Part shown: positions 43,334-51,891 of the stretch, piece after piece
Position numbering within the stretch: position 1 is the stretch's first letter
Layout: the number at the start of each line of letters is the position of its first letter
Source of the DNA: Candidatus Halobonum tyrrellensis G22
GTDB taxonomy: Archaea > Halobacteriota > Halobacteria > Halobacteriales > Haloferacaceae
NCBI RefSeq assembly: GCF_000495475.1
Contig: NZ_ASGZ01000027.1
Coordinates: forward strand, 1 to 52,450
Length of the DNA: 52,450 bases
Reading direction: 5' to 3'
The notes under the pieces: model-generated
The model's database searches: none
What the model saw: the letters and a program-made list of their open reading frames with translations, nothing else
Told to the model about the DNA's origin: nothing
Program-made: the position numbers and the translations under genes

Positions 43334-43849
43334 CTACAGGTCGTCGAGCGCCGCCTCGACCTCGTCGTAGTCGGGGAAGTCGGGCCACTCGCTCGCCGCC
43401 CACGCGTACCGCACCGTGCGGTCGCCGTCGACGAGGAACACCGCTGGCCGGTGCTCCGTGACGCCCGCCATCCCGTCGAGGTCGTGTTCGATCCCGTACG
43501 ACTCGGCGACGCCCGCGTCGGGGTCGGAGAACAGTCGGTACTCCATCCCCCGCTCGTCGAGGAACGTCCCGTGCTCGTAGGGCGTCGAGATGGAGACGCC
43601 GAGCACCGTGAGGTCGGCGTCGTCGCCGCCCCATCCTCGGTCCCTGATCTCGTTCCAGACGTACGTCGCGGGGAACGCGCCGTCCATCGGGAAACAGACC
43701 AGGAGGACGGGACCCTCGTCGGTGAACTCGGAGAGCGACGCGTCCGACCAGTACTCCGCGCCCACGAGCGGGCGGGTGAAGTCGGGCGCCTCCTCGCCCG
43801 CCTCGGGGTGGTCCGCCTCGGGGAGTTCGACCACGTCGAACTCCGGCAT
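43334..43849 (-). CDS. Redoxin-fold protein without the peroxidatic Cys, 171 aa
   Basis: A thioredoxin-like peroxiredoxin fold is seen: VLLVCFPMDGAFPATY, LTVLGVSISTPYEHGTFLDE, YRLFSDPDAGVAESYGI, and PAVFLVDGDRTVRYAWAA. In peroxiredoxins the loop after the first strand is P(x)3T(x)2C; here GAFPATYVW has no Cys. The only Cys near is in VLLVCF before the loop. A true peroxidase activity is therefore unlikely; it may be a binding or assembly protein. It starts directly where the glutaredoxin-like gene ends (adjacent stop and ATG) and is followed by Sua5. Confidence 0.85.
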   Translation of the reverse strand: MPEFDVVELPEADHPEAGEEAPDFTRPLVGAEYWSDASLSEFTDEGPVLLVCFPMDGAFPATYVWNEIRDRGWGGDDADLTVLGVSISTPYEHGTFLDERGMEYRLFSDPDAGVAESYGIEHDLDGMAGVTEHRPAVFLVDGDRTVRYAWAASEWPDFPDYDEVEAALDDL

Positions 43850-44158
43850 TCACGCACCCCCGGCGGCGCCCGTCCCCGACTCGGCTTCCGACGCGGCGTC
43901 GGCGCCGTCGCCGTACGTCCGCTCGACGTACTCGACGATGTTGGCCGATTCGGACATCGTGACGCCGGTCGACTCGTCGACGATCGCGGGCACCGTCCGC
44001 TTGCTAGTGATCCGCGCGACGGCGTTCCGCTCGGAGTGCATCGGCTCGACGAACCGGGAGTCGTACGACAGCCCGTGCTCGTCGAGTGCGCGGACGACGC
44101 GCTCGCAGAACGGACACGCCTGAAGACGGTACAGCGTGATATCCGGGTCGTCGGACAT
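43850..44158 (-). CDS. Glutaredoxin-like/GST N-terminal protein, 102 aa
   Basis: The protein has a CPFC active site (SDDPDITLYRLQACPFCERV, about residues 16-19) in a glutaredoxin fold, followed by the cis-Pro segment (TVPAIVDESTGVTMSESANI). The SES motif resembles the glutathione-S-transferase N-terminal domain. The last 15 residues are a low-complexity acidic Ala/Gly tail. Haloarchaea use gamma-glutamylcysteine instead of glutathione, so the actual thiol partner may be that (inference). It leads a three-gene operon with the redoxin and Sua5 genes. Confidence 0.88.
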   Translation of the reverse strand: MSDDPDITLYRLQACPFCERVVRALDEHGLSYDSRFVEPMHSERNAVARITSKRTVPAIVDESTGVTMSESANIVEYVERTYGDGADAASEAESGTGAAGGA

Positions 44159-44272
44159 GCGCGGACGTACGGCGAGCAGGGGGGTAATCCCTTCGGCGCC
44201 GGCACCCGCGCCGGACCGGCGGGACGACGAGGACAACGCTTAATTCCGGGCCGACTCAAACCCCCGTATCAC

Positions 44273-45676
44273 ATGGGTTTGTCGCCGGAATACTCCCCTC
44301 TAGTCGTTCCCGCGCAACTCGGAGGTGCGCTCGACGTCGTTCCGATCAACGGGACGACGATCGCGATCGCGGGCAGTCTCGCGATCGCCGTCCTGATCGG
44401 CCTGTCGGCGTTCTTCTCCTCGTCGGAGATAGCGATGTTCTCGCTCGCGGCCCACCGGGTCGACCACCTGGTCGAGGAGGGACTCCCGGGAGGGGAGGCG
44501 GTCAAGGAGCTCAAGTCCGACCCGCACCGCCTGCTGGTCACGATCCTCGTCGGGAACAACCTGGTCAACATCGCGATGTCGTCGCTCGCGACCGCGCTGG
44601 TCGGCATCTACGTCGACAACGCGGGCACCGCCGTCCTGGTATCCACGTTCGGGATCACCTCGCTCGTGCTGCTGTTCGGCGAGTCGGCGCCGAAGAGCTA
44701 CGCGGTCGAGAACACCGAGTCGTGGGCGCTCCGGATCGCGCGGCCGCTTCAGCTGTCTGAACTGCTGCTCCTCCCGCTGGTGGTCACGTTCGACCACCTC
44801 ACGCGGCTGGTCAACAAGGTGACCGGCGGCCGGTCGGCGATCGAGACCTCGTACGTCACGCGCGACGAGATCCAGGACATGATCCAGACCGGCGAGCGCG
44901 AGGGCGTTATCGAGGAGGAGGAGCGCGAGATGCTCGACCGGATCTTCCGGTTCAACCGCACCATCGCGAAGGAGGTGATGACCCCCCGGCTCGACGTGAC
45001 CGCGGTGCCGAAGGACGCCACCGTCGAGGAGGCGATCGAGACGTGCGTCCAGTCGGACCACGAGCGCGTCCCCGTCTACGAGGGCAACCTCGACAACATC
45101 ATCGGCGTCGTGAACATCCGCGACCTGGTGCGCGCCTACTACTACGGCGAGGGGGAGCCGACGCTCGCGGGCGTCGTCCAGCCCACGCTGCACGTCCCCG
45201 AGTCGAAGAACGCCGACGAACTGCTCGAGGAGATGCAGGAGTCGCGCATGCAGATGGTGGTCGTGATCGACGAGTTCGGCACCACGGAGGGGATCCTCAC
45301 GCTCGAGGACATGGTCGAGGAGATCGTCGGCGAGATCCTCGAGGGCGACGAGGACGAACCGTTCGAGTTCGTCGACGACGAGACGGTGGTGATGCGCGGC
45401 GAGGTCAACATCGACGAGGTCAACGAACTGCTCGGGATCGACCTCCCCGAGGGCGAGGAGTTCGAGACGCTCGCCGGGTTCGTGTTCAACCGTGCGGGCC
45501 GGCTCGTCGAGGAGGGCGAGGAGATCGAGTACAACGGGATCACCATCCGGATCGAGGAGGTCGACAACACTCGGATCATGCGCGCGCGCGTCACCGTCAC
45601 CGAGGCGTACGACGACAGCGAGGAGTTCGAGGAGTCGGACGACCGCGACCACGACCAACTCGAAGCCGAGGACTGA
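44273..45676 (+). CDS. CNNM/CorC-family (HlyC-like) membrane protein with CBS pair and CorC_HlyC domain
   Basis: This family exports magnesium or related ions, or senses them. The 467-residue protein has the DUF21/CNNM membrane domain (about residues 20-205: SLAIAVLIGLSAFFSSSEIA, LLVTILVGNNLVNIAMS, ITSLVLLFGESAPKSYAVE), a CBS pair (about 225-345: VMTPRLDVTAVPKDATVE, IIGVVNIRDLVRAYYYGE) and a CorC_HlyC FAD-binding-fold domain (about 370-445: MRGEVNIDEVNELLGIDL, LAGFVFNRAGRLVEEG). The N-terminal signal-anchor is short. GCTTAATT (44238-44245) stands about 30 bases before the ATG. It ends in a strongly acidic tail. Ion specificity is not readable. Confidence 0.92.
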   Translation: MGLSPEYSPLVVPAQLGGALDVVPINGTTIAIAGSLAIAVLIGLSAFFSSSEIAMFSLAAHRVDHLVEEGLPGGEAVKELKSDPHRLLVTILVGNNLVNIAMSSLATALVGIYVDNAGTAVLVSTFGITSLVLLFGESAPKSYAVENTESWALRIARPLQLSELLLLPLVVTFDHLTRLVNKVTGGRSAIETSYVTRDEIQDMIQTGEREGVIEEEEREMLDRIFRFNRTIAKEVMTPRLDVTAVPKDATVEEAIETCVQSDHERVPVYEGNLDNIIGVVNIRDLVRAYYYGEGEPTLAGVVQPTLHVPESKNADELLEEMQESRMQMVVVIDEFGTTEGILTLEDMVEEIVGEILEGDEDEPFEFVDDETVVMRGEVNIDEVNELLGIDLPEGEEFETLAGFVFNRAGRLVEEGEEIEYNGITIRIEEVDNTRIMRARVTVTEAYDDSEEFEESDDRDHDQLEAED

Positions 45677-45743
45677 CCCGCCGACCCCGGGGGCGAGCGG
45701 GTCGGGCCGACCGGTGGCCCCGGGTCGTCGCCGACGTCCCGCC

Positions 45744-46940
45744 TCAGATCACCGCGTCGACGGCGGTGAACAGGCCGTACCCCAGCCCGAGCGCGAGCAC
45801 CAGCGACCCGACCCACGCGAGGACGGTGTACACCATCTTGCGGGTGCTCACGCCCGCGCCGCCCGCGGCGTACCCCGAGCCGATGATCGCGGAGACGATG
45901 ATCTCGTTGAACGAGACGGGGACGCCCAGTGCGACCGCGGTCTGTGCGATGATGAAACTCGGGATCAGCGCCGCGATCGACCGACGGGGACCGAGCGAGG
46001 AGTAGTCCTGCGCGAGCGCCTTGATCATCCGGGGCGCGCCGGTCCACGACCCGGCGAGCAGGCCCAGCCCCCCGCCGACGAGCACCGCCGTCAGCGGGAT
46101 CGACAGCCCCGAGTCGAGCAGCGGCACCAGCGGGCCGATCGCCAGCCCGACCTGCGACCCGCCCGCGGAGAAGGCGACGAGCGCGCCGAGCGCGAGCAGG
46201 AGGTGGCGCTGGCCGCCCGCCTCGTCGTACCCCATCTCGTAGCGGAGCGCGCCCGTGACGAGCGCGACGGCGGCGAGCGTGACGAGCACGACCCCCGTCG
46301 GGACCGGTCCGACCGAGCCGAGTCCCAGCCGGCCGCCGAGCGCCTCCGCGATCGAGGCCGACTCGCCGCCGGTCCCGAGCACCGAGAACCCGATGTTGAC
46401 GACGATGGCGGCGACCAGCCCCCCGAGCGCGGGGACGGCGACCGGCTCGGGGACGCGGTCGTCTCGGAGCAGGCGGGCGGTGGCGTACGCCACGCCGCCG
46501 CCGACGAACGGGACGGCGACCCACAGGGCCACGATCTCCCGGTACTTCCCCCACGCGGGCGTGCCGCCGAGCGCGAGACCGACGCCGACGACCGCGCCGG
46601 TGACGGTGAACGCCGTGGCGATCGGGTAGCCCGCGAACACGCCGATGGCGACCAGCGCGGCCGCGGTCAACAGCCCGACGATGGCGGCCGTCGCGGTGAT
46701 GGTGACCCCGTCGATGAGGGCGGTTCCGACCGCCTCCGTGACGTTCGCCCCCTGGAGCACCGCTCCGAGGAGGCCGAGCACGCCGACGACCAGCCCCGCG
46801 CGCATCACCGAGATGGCGTTCGCGCCGACCGCGGGCGCGAACGGCGTCGACCCCGACGACCCCGCGCCGATGGCCCACGCCATGAACAGCGAAGCGAGTC
46901 CCGCGACGACGAGGGTTGCGAGGGTTGCGGCGGCGACCAT
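45744..46940 (-). CDS. PiT-family inorganic phosphate transporter
   Basis: This low-affinity phosphate permease of 398 residues has about ten membrane helices. Family motifs are the repeated PiT halves: ANAISVMRAGLVVGVLG (normally GANDVANS-like, here GANAISVM) near the start and SFNEIIVSAIIGSGYAAG with RKMVYTVLAWVGS near the end. The internal duplication is clear. The signature is divergent from bacterial PiT but matches haloarchaeal members. A TTGTAC box (about 46962-46967) lies about 25 bases before the ATG. No PhoU regulator is adjacent. Confidence 0.9.
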   Translation of the reverse strand: MVAAATLATLVVAGLASLFMAWAIGAGSSGSTPFAPAVGANAISVMRAGLVVGVLGLLGAVLQGANVTEAVGTALIDGVTITATAAIVGLLTAAALVAIGVFAGYPIATAFTVTGAVVGVGLALGGTPAWGKYREIVALWVAVPFVGGGVAYATARLLRDDRVPEPVAVPALGGLVAAIVVNIGFSVLGTGGESASIAEALGGRLGLGSVGPVPTGVVLVTLAAVALVTGALRYEMGYDEAGGQRHLLLALGALVAFSAGGSQVGLAIGPLVPLLDSGLSIPLTAVLVGGGLGLLAGSWTGAPRMIKALAQDYSSLGPRRSIAALIPSFIIAQTAVALGVPVSFNEIIVSAIIGSGYAAGGAGVSTRKMVYTVLAWVGSLVLALGLGYGLFTAVDAVI

Positions 46941-47051
46941 ACCGCGGGGTCGACCGCCCCGTACAAGTGCGTGTCCCTGTGCCGCGACGGAACCGCGACG
47001 GTACCGCGACTGTCGCTGCCGGCTCCGGCGGTCGAACCCGCTCGGCTCGCC

Positions 47052-47213
47052 TCAGCGCTCCTGTCGGCCGGCGTCGTACCCCTCCTTCGCGCTGACGAAG
47101 ATCCGGCGGACGAACAGGTACGCCCCGAAGACCAGAATCAGGAGGACCACGAGGATGCCCGCGAGCACGGGGTTCGCGGCCAGAGCCTCCGCGAGCGTGT
47201 CGAGAATGTCCAT
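47052..47213 (-). CDS. Small membrane protein, 53 aa
   Basis: A single helix dominates this protein: ANPVLAGILVVLLILVFGAY, followed by a basic stretch (FVRRIFVSAKEGYDAGRQER). The order (short amphipathic start, one membrane helix, basic cytoplasmic end) is typical of small membrane-associated regulatory or accessory proteins. The ATG at 47213 has a TATA-like AACCTTTGG (about 47236-47244) some 27 bases upstream. It converges with the PiT gene side and is divergent from the HTH gene. The function is unknown. Confidence 0.7.
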   Translation of the reverse strand: MDILDTLAEALAANPVLAGILVVLLILVFGAYLFVRRIFVSAKEGYDAGRQER

Positions 47214-47321
47214 GCCCGGCCGTCGGAGGTCCGAGCCAAAGGTTTTCGGGTCGGTCGAGTCGGGGCGGCTCCGGACGCGACCACGGGAAGGCTTACGGCG
47301 GCCGGGGCGAAACCGCCGCCG

Positions 47322-48056
47322 ATGGCCGACATCCTGCCCTCCACGCCGGACATCGGGGACGCCGAGGAGCGCGACCCCCGGGTCATTGGGGTCGACGGCG
47401 ACGACGCCGACGACGTGCTCTCGGCGCTGTCGTCGGCGACCGCGCGTCGGCTCCTCTCGGAACTCCACGCCGACCCCGGGCCGGCGAGCGACGTGGCCGA
47501 CCGCGCGGACACCAGCCTCCAGAACGCGCAGTACCACCTCAAGCGCCTGCGCGAGGCGGGGCTGGTCGAGGTGGCCGGCACCGCCTACTCCGAGAAGGGT
47601 CGCGAGATGGACGTGTACGCGCCCGCCGACCGCGCGCTCGTGTTGGTCGCGGGCCGCGAGGAGGACACAACCGGGCTGAAGGGGACGCTCGAACGCCTGC
47701 TGGGCGCGGTCGGTGCGGTCACGGTCGGCGCGGCGGCCGTCGAACAGGCGCTCGGCGGCCCGTTCGCGCTCGGGGTCGGCGCCCCCGGCGGCGCGACGAC
47801 GACCGGAAGCGACGGCGGTGCGGGCGGCGAGGGCGTCTCGATACAGGACGTGGAGACGACGGCGGAGGTCGGCCGCTCGACCGTCACCGCCGCCCGGGAG
47901 ACGGCGGCGGACCTCGGCGCCGACACCGTCGCCGGGCAGGCGACCACCACGCCGACGCTCCTCGATACGCTCGCCGCCTCCCCGGGCGCGCTGTTCCTCC
48001 TCGGCGGGCTGGTCACGCTCGCACTCGTCGGCGCGTACCTCTACGCGCGGCGGTGA
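47322..48056 (+). CDS. Membrane-anchored winged-helix (ArsR-like) regulator, 244 aa
   Basis: The N-terminus holds an ArsR-like winged helix (about residues 30-95: VLSALSSATARRLLSELHAD, TSLQNAQYHLKRLREAGLV), then a wing and a linker. The middle is Gly/Thr/Ala-rich and probably flexible. One C-terminal membrane helix (GALFLLGGLVTLALVGAYLY) ends in ARR. Membrane tethering of a DNA-binding domain is well known in haloarchaea for regulators released by proteolysis or acting at the membrane. A CTTACGG box (47292-47298) lies about 28 bases before the ATG. Target and signal are unknown. Confidence 0.88.
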   Translation: MADILPSTPDIGDAEERDPRVIGVDGDDADDVLSALSSATARRLLSELHADPGPASDVADRADTSLQNAQYHLKRLREAGLVEVAGTAYSEKGREMDVYAPADRALVLVAGREEDTTGLKGTLERLLGAVGAVTVGAAAVEQALGGPFALGVGAPGGATTTGSDGGAGGEGVSIQDVETTAEVGRSTVTAARETAADLGADTVAGQATTTPTLLDTLAASPGALFLLGGLVTLALVGAYLYARR

Positions 48057-48308
48057 GGCGCGCGGCCCGCCGAGCGGTACGGGACGCGTCTCGCGGGCTG
48101 TACCCCCTCGATACGACGGGTCCCGGGCCGGGCCACGGACCACCACCGGTTGGTAAAACGCGTCTTTGACTCTACGACGTGTATATCATACCTCCGCCGC
48201 AAGGGACAGATACCGGTTCCCGCGACGCTTCGGCCCTCCACCACGCTCCACCCGGTTCGACCGGGACGGTCCCCCCCTTTCCCCGTGGGGCGTCCGGCGA
48301 CGGTCGCC
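48057..48308. other. 252-base spacer with an AT-rich stretch
   Basis: Both flanking genes converge here. No gene is supported. The stretch 48150-48191 is AT-rich for this genome and contains the small palindrome GTATATCATAC (48181-48191) and the AT-containing GGTAAAAC. It could be a regulatory site or an unannotated short transcript. Confidence 0.5.
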
Positions 48309-48833
48309 TCACCCGTCGCGGGCCGGTATCTCGAACCGCTCGAACGTCTCGCCGTCGGGTGTAACCAACCGCCCCGAGAGCCCCGTCCTCCCCTCCAAGG
48401 GTTCGAGTTCGGCGTGCGCCGGGCGGTTCCCCCGCGGTTGGGCGTGACTTCCCGGGTTGAGCAACGGCAGCGGTCCGGTGTCGTCGAACCCGGGGGCGTG
48501 GCTGTGACCGAACACCACCGCGTCGGCGTCGCGCTCGCGGCCGAACATCGCCAGCCCGGTCGCGCCGCTCCGACTCCGGTGGCGGACCGCGAGCGCCACG
48601 CCCGCGTACGAGACCACCCGCTCGGCCGGGAGGCGGGCGCGGACCGCGTCGTCGTCGTTGTTGCCCGTGACGCCGTACAGCGAGTCGTTCACGTCGAGGA
48701 AGTCGTCGAGCACCGCCTCGCGGTAGAAGTCGCCCGCGTGGACGACCCGGTCGGCCTCGCGGACCGCCTCCAGCGTCCGCCCGCGGAGGCGGTGGTCGGT
48801 GGTTCCGTGCGTGTCCGAGACGACGGTGAGCAT
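48309..48833 (-). CDS. Metallophosphoesterase (MJ0936/YfcE-like), 174 aa
   Basis: A small calcineurin-type phosphodiesterase. The metal-binding motifs are in order: VVSDTHG (D and H, about residues 5-9), HAGDFY (D), GVTGNNDDD (N; often GNCD) and VFGHSHAPG plus LNPGSHAQPR (H). Members hydrolyse cyclic phosphodiesters or nucleotides. The ATG at 48833 is preceded by a TATA-like box on the minus strand near 48855-48865. It is convergent with the HTH gene. The substrate is unknown. Confidence 0.92.
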   Translation of the reverse strand: MLTVVSDTHGTTDHRLRGRTLEAVREADRVVHAGDFYREAVLDDFLDVNDSLYGVTGNNDDDAVRARLPAERVVSYAGVALAVRHRSRSGATGLAMFGRERDADAVVFGHSHAPGFDDTGPLPLLNPGSHAQPRGNRPAHAELEPLEGRTGLSGRLVTPDGETFERFEIPARDG

Positions 48834-49033
48834 GCCCGACCAGTGGGGCGCCGCCTACTCAACCGTTCGGCCGTCGTCCCGGTCCGCCCCGTCCCGGCGC
48901 CGTCGAGTCGGCGCGCTCGCGGGGCCGCGCCGACGCGGGTCGCGCGGCGGTCGCGTCCGGTCCGCCGCCGTCGCGGCTCCACGAGCGACCGCGAGCCGGG
49001 CAGGTTAAGAAGCGGGCGGGAGTGGCGTCGGCC

Positions 49034-49999
49034 ATGGCCGGGAGTAAGTCAGTCGTCATCGCCGCACTCGTCGCGAACGGCGCCATCGCGATCCTCAAGT
49101 TCCTCGGCTACCTCCTGACCGGGAGTTCGTCGATGCTCTCGGAGACGTACCACTCCATCTCCGATACGGGCAACCAGGTGTTCCTGCTGATCGGCATCCG
49201 GTCGTCCGGACAGGAGCCGAGCCAGTCGCACCAGTTCGGCTACGGCAAGTCACAGTTCTTCTACTCGTTTCTCGTCTCGGTGCTGCTGTTCGGCATCGCG
49301 GGCTGGGAGTCGCTCAAACACGGCTACACCGCACTGACCGCGAGCGGGCACGGCGGCGGCGAGGCGGGCGCCGTCATCATCGGGGGCGTCAACCTCAGCG
49401 AACTCGTCCCCGTCGAGCCGTTCTGGGTCAACGTCGCGGTACTCCTCGGAGCCATCCTCTTCGAGTCGTACGCGTTCAAGAACGCCTACGCCGAGTTGAC
49501 CCGCCAGATCCGCGAGTACGGCTGGTCGGGGATCCCGGAGGCGTTCCGCCAGACCAGCGACGTGACCACGCTCACCGCGTTCACCGAGGACGCCATCGCG
49601 CTCGGCGGTGCGGGCATCGCGTTGGTCGCGCTCGCGCTCGAACGCGCCACCGGCGACCCCGTCTACGACGCCGCCGGGTCGGTCCTGATCGGCCTGCTCC
49701 TGATGGGGTTCGCCGTCGCGCTCGCGTGGGAGAACAAGCGGCTCATCGTCGGCGAGTCGCTCCCGGCGTCGGTCGAGACGGAGCTTCGAGGGGCCGTCCA
49801 GAACCACCGGGGCGTCACGCACGTCGACGGCTTCCGCACCATGTTCATCGGTCCCGGGAAGGCGCTCGTCACCGCCGACGTGAGCTTCGACACCGACCTC
49901 GACACCGGCGAGATCGACGAGGACATCACCCAGATAGAGGCGAAGCTCCGCGAAGTCGACGACCGGATCGATATCATCTATATCGAACCCGAACTGTAG
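49034..49999 (+). CDS. Cation diffusion facilitator (CDF) transporter, 321 aa
   Basis: CDF proteins export zinc, manganese or similar ions in exchange for protons. There are about six membrane helices, with the metal-site motif in helix 2 (LSETYHSISDTGNQVF, D and H residues) and a second acidic site (FTEDAIALGGAGIALVA). The C-terminal cytoplasmic metal-binding domain is complete (about residues 230-321: SVETELRGAVQNHRGVTHV, IDIIYIEPEL). TTAAGAA (49005-49012) stands about 27 bases before ATG 49034; GTG 49022 is a weaker option. Ion specificity is not readable. Confidence 0.92.
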   Translation: MAGSKSVVIAALVANGAIAILKFLGYLLTGSSSMLSETYHSISDTGNQVFLLIGIRSSGQEPSQSHQFGYGKSQFFYSFLVSVLLFGIAGWESLKHGYTALTASGHGGGEAGAVIIGGVNLSELVPVEPFWVNVAVLLGAILFESYAFKNAYAELTRQIREYGWSGIPEAFRQTSDVTTLTAFTEDAIALGGAGIALVALALERATGDPVYDAAGSVLIGLLLMGFAVALAWENKRLIVGESLPASVETELRGAVQNHRGVTHVDGFRTMFIGPGKALVTADVSFDTDLDTGEIDEDITQIEAKLREVDDRIDIIYIEPEL

Positions 50000-50096
50000 C
50001 CGTCGTCGGCACCGGCGCGGCGTTCCGTGTCAGAGCGCGCCTCTACACCGGGTTCCGCTCGGGACCCGGTCGCCGTCGTGCGGGGCGATTCCTGCC

Positions 50097-51095
50097 TCAC
50101 TCCGCCGCCGACGAGTCGAGCGCGAGCGACGCCAACAGCGCCTCCAACTGGACCTGCTCGTTGGCGCCCTCCGAGATCCGGTAGTCGGCCTCGCCGATCC
50201 GCTCCATCAGCCTGACCGCCTCGCGGTCGGAGAGACCCACCTCCCACACCGAGCGGTGGATCTGGTCGATCACGTCGCCGCCGGCCATCCCCGTCTCGGT
50301 CAACAGCGCGTCAAGCGTCGCGCGCGCCTTCGAGAAGTCGCCGTCGAGGGCGTCGTCGACCATCGTGCGGATCTCCTCGGGCCGGGCGGTCGCGGTGATC
50401 GTGTAGACGGCGTCCTCGTCGACGGTCTCGCCCGTGGTGGCGGCCGCCTGCAGCGAGTTGATCGCCCGGCGCATGTCGCCGTCGGCAGCGTACACGAGCG
50501 CATCCACCCCGTCGTCGGTCACCTCGATCCCCTCGGCGGCGGCGATCTCGCGCACCTGCGTCTCGACCGCCTCGTCCGCCAGCGGCGAGAAGCGGAACAC
50601 CGCACACCGCGACTGGATGGGGTCGATGATCTTCGACGAGTAGTTACACGAGAGGACGAACCGCGTGTTGTCGGAGAACTGCTCCATCGTCCGCCGGAGC
50701 GCCGACTGGGCGTCGTCGGTCAGCGAGTCCGCCTCGTCGAGGAAGATGACGCGGTAGTCGTAGCCGCCGAACGACGAGCGCGCGAAGTTCTTGATCCGGT
50801 CTCGCACCACGTCGATCCCCCGCTCGTCGGAGGCGTTGAGTTCGAGGAAGTTGGTCCGCCAGTCGTCGCCGTATATCTCGCGGGCGATGGCGACCGCGCA
50901 GGTGGTCTTCCCCACGCCCGCCGGTCCCGCAAACAGTAGGTGCGGCAGGTCGTTCCGCTCGATGTAGCTCTCCAGCCGCGAGACGGTGTCCTCGTGGCCG
51001 GCCACGTCGGCCAGCCGCTGGGGCCGGTACTTCTCGATCCACACTTCCCGGCCGGGCGTCCCGCCCGCCTCGGCGTCCGCGTCGGCCTCGCTCAT
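50097..51095 (-). CDS. rfcS: Replication factor C small subunit
   Basis: Part of the clamp loader that places the PCNA ring on DNA using ATP. The 332-residue protein has the AAA+ order: RFC box ([20 protein letters not shown]), Walker A ([11 protein letters not shown], about residues 60-70), Walker B (FLDEADS), sensor 1 (LSCNYSSKI), SRC arginine finger motif ([10 protein letters not shown]), and the C-terminal collar domain. No intein interrupts Walker A. ATG 51095 was chosen with a TTTATG box (51120-51125) about 27 bases upstream; a further upstream ATG would precede it. The promoter faces a lipoprotein gene with an overlapping box. Confidence 0.96.
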   Translation of the reverse strand: MSEADADAEAGGTPGREVWIEKYRPQRLADVAGHEDTVSRLESYIERNDLPHLLFAGPAGVGKTTCAVAIAREIYGDDWRTNFLELNASDERGIDVVRDRIKNFARSSFGGYDYRVIFLDEADSLTDDAQSALRRTMEQFSDNTRFVLSCNYSSKIIDPIQSRCAVFRFSPLADEAVETQVREIAAAEGIEVTDDGVDALVYAADGDMRRAINSLQAAATTGETVDEDAVYTITATARPEEIRTMVDDALDGDFSKARATLDALLTETGMAGGDVIDQIHRSVWEVGLSDREAVRLMERIGEADYRISEGANEQVQLEALLASLALDSSAAE

Positions 51096-51119
51096 GTCCC
51101 GGGGTGGGGGAGCCGCGGG

Positions 51120-51126
51120 CATAAAC
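51120..51126. promoter_or_regulatory. Overlapping TATA boxes of rfcS and the lipoprotein gene
   Basis: CATAAAC (51120-51126) is a TATA-like box on the minus strand (GTTTATG) 27 bases before the rfcS ATG, and on the plus strand (CATAAAC) about 29 bases before the GTG at 51152. The two promoters therefore share the same AT-rich core. Confidence 0.5.
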
Positions 51127-51151
51127 GCCCCGAGACAGCCCGAACACACTC

Positions 51152-51787
51152 GTGCAGCGAGCCACCACAGGGGACGTGGACCCGCTTTCGCGCCGACGAG
51201 TACTGGGCGTCGTCGCGGCGGCCGCGGCGAGCGGTTGTGCCGGAACCGGCGCCCGCGAGACGGCGTCGCCCTCCCCGACCGTCGCCGCCTCGGAGGACGC
51301 CGCGGAGGAGTCGTACACGAGTTGTCTCCCCGACCCGACTACCGCACGGGCCACCCACCCGGCGGGCGATCCAGTGGTCCGATCGTCCGCGCTCACGCCC
51401 GCGTGGGACTGGACCGCCGTCGAGTGGGTGGTCGCCTCGTCGAGCGACCGGGACGCACTCACCTACGCGCCGGCCGCGACCAACGTCGACGCACTGCGGG
51501 CGTTCGTCGACGGCACGGACCTGTCGGCGCGGTCGCTGCTCGTTCTCCAACACCGGTACGACGCGTGCCTGGCGCTCCGGGTGGAGCGCGTCAAGTGGCG
51601 GGGGTCCGCGCGCTCGTCCGGCGGGAGGTTCGACTTCGGCGTCCAGTTCGCCGACGGCGAGGCGAGCGTGGACTGCGAGGGGCGGGGAGACCACACGATA
51701 ACCACCGCGGTCCGGGTCCCCGCCGAAGTCGAGGCAGTCGGCGAGGTTACGTCCGCCACGTTCCCCATCGGCCGGGACGACTGTTGA
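51152..51787 (+). CDS. Predicted TAT-exported lipoprotein, 211 aa
   Basis: The N-terminus has a twin-arginine-type signal ([19 protein letters not shown], with two Arg next to the hydrophobic core) and a lipobox ending in Cys (SGC, about residue 29). In haloarchaea most lipoproteins use this route. The mature part (about 180 residues) is acidic, then beta-rich ([37 protein letters not shown]). Cys residues at four positions (YTSC, DAC, VDC and the last residue) may form disulfides. The GTG start fits the shared promoter with rfcS. The function is unknown. Confidence 0.82.
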   Translation: MQRATTGDVDPLSRRRVLGVVAAAAASGCAGTGARETASPSPTVAASEDAAEESYTSCLPDPTTARATHPAGDPVVRSSALTPAWDWTAVEWVVASSSDRDALTYAPAATNVDALRAFVDGTDLSARSLLVLQHRYDACLALRVERVKWRGSARSSGGRFDFGVQFADGEASVDCEGRGDHTITTAVRVPAEVEAVGEVTSATFPIGRDDC

Positions 51788-51891
51788 CCGCGGGTCGGTC
51801 GGGCCGTGCGGCGGTCCGTCCACTTCCGGGCCTGGCCGGAACGCCCCGGCCGACCGCGGGAGCTATACTCGCCGCTCCGGAACCCGTTGCC

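Noticed and set aside
48041-48244. A 67-codon minus-strand reading frame between the HTH and phosphoesterase genes
   Set aside because: It overlaps the 3' end of the HTH gene, is strongly basic unlike haloarchaeal proteins, and shows no recognisable motif.
50097-51095. Possible intein in rfcS
   Set aside because: The Walker A motif and surrounding residues are continuous and the length is normal.
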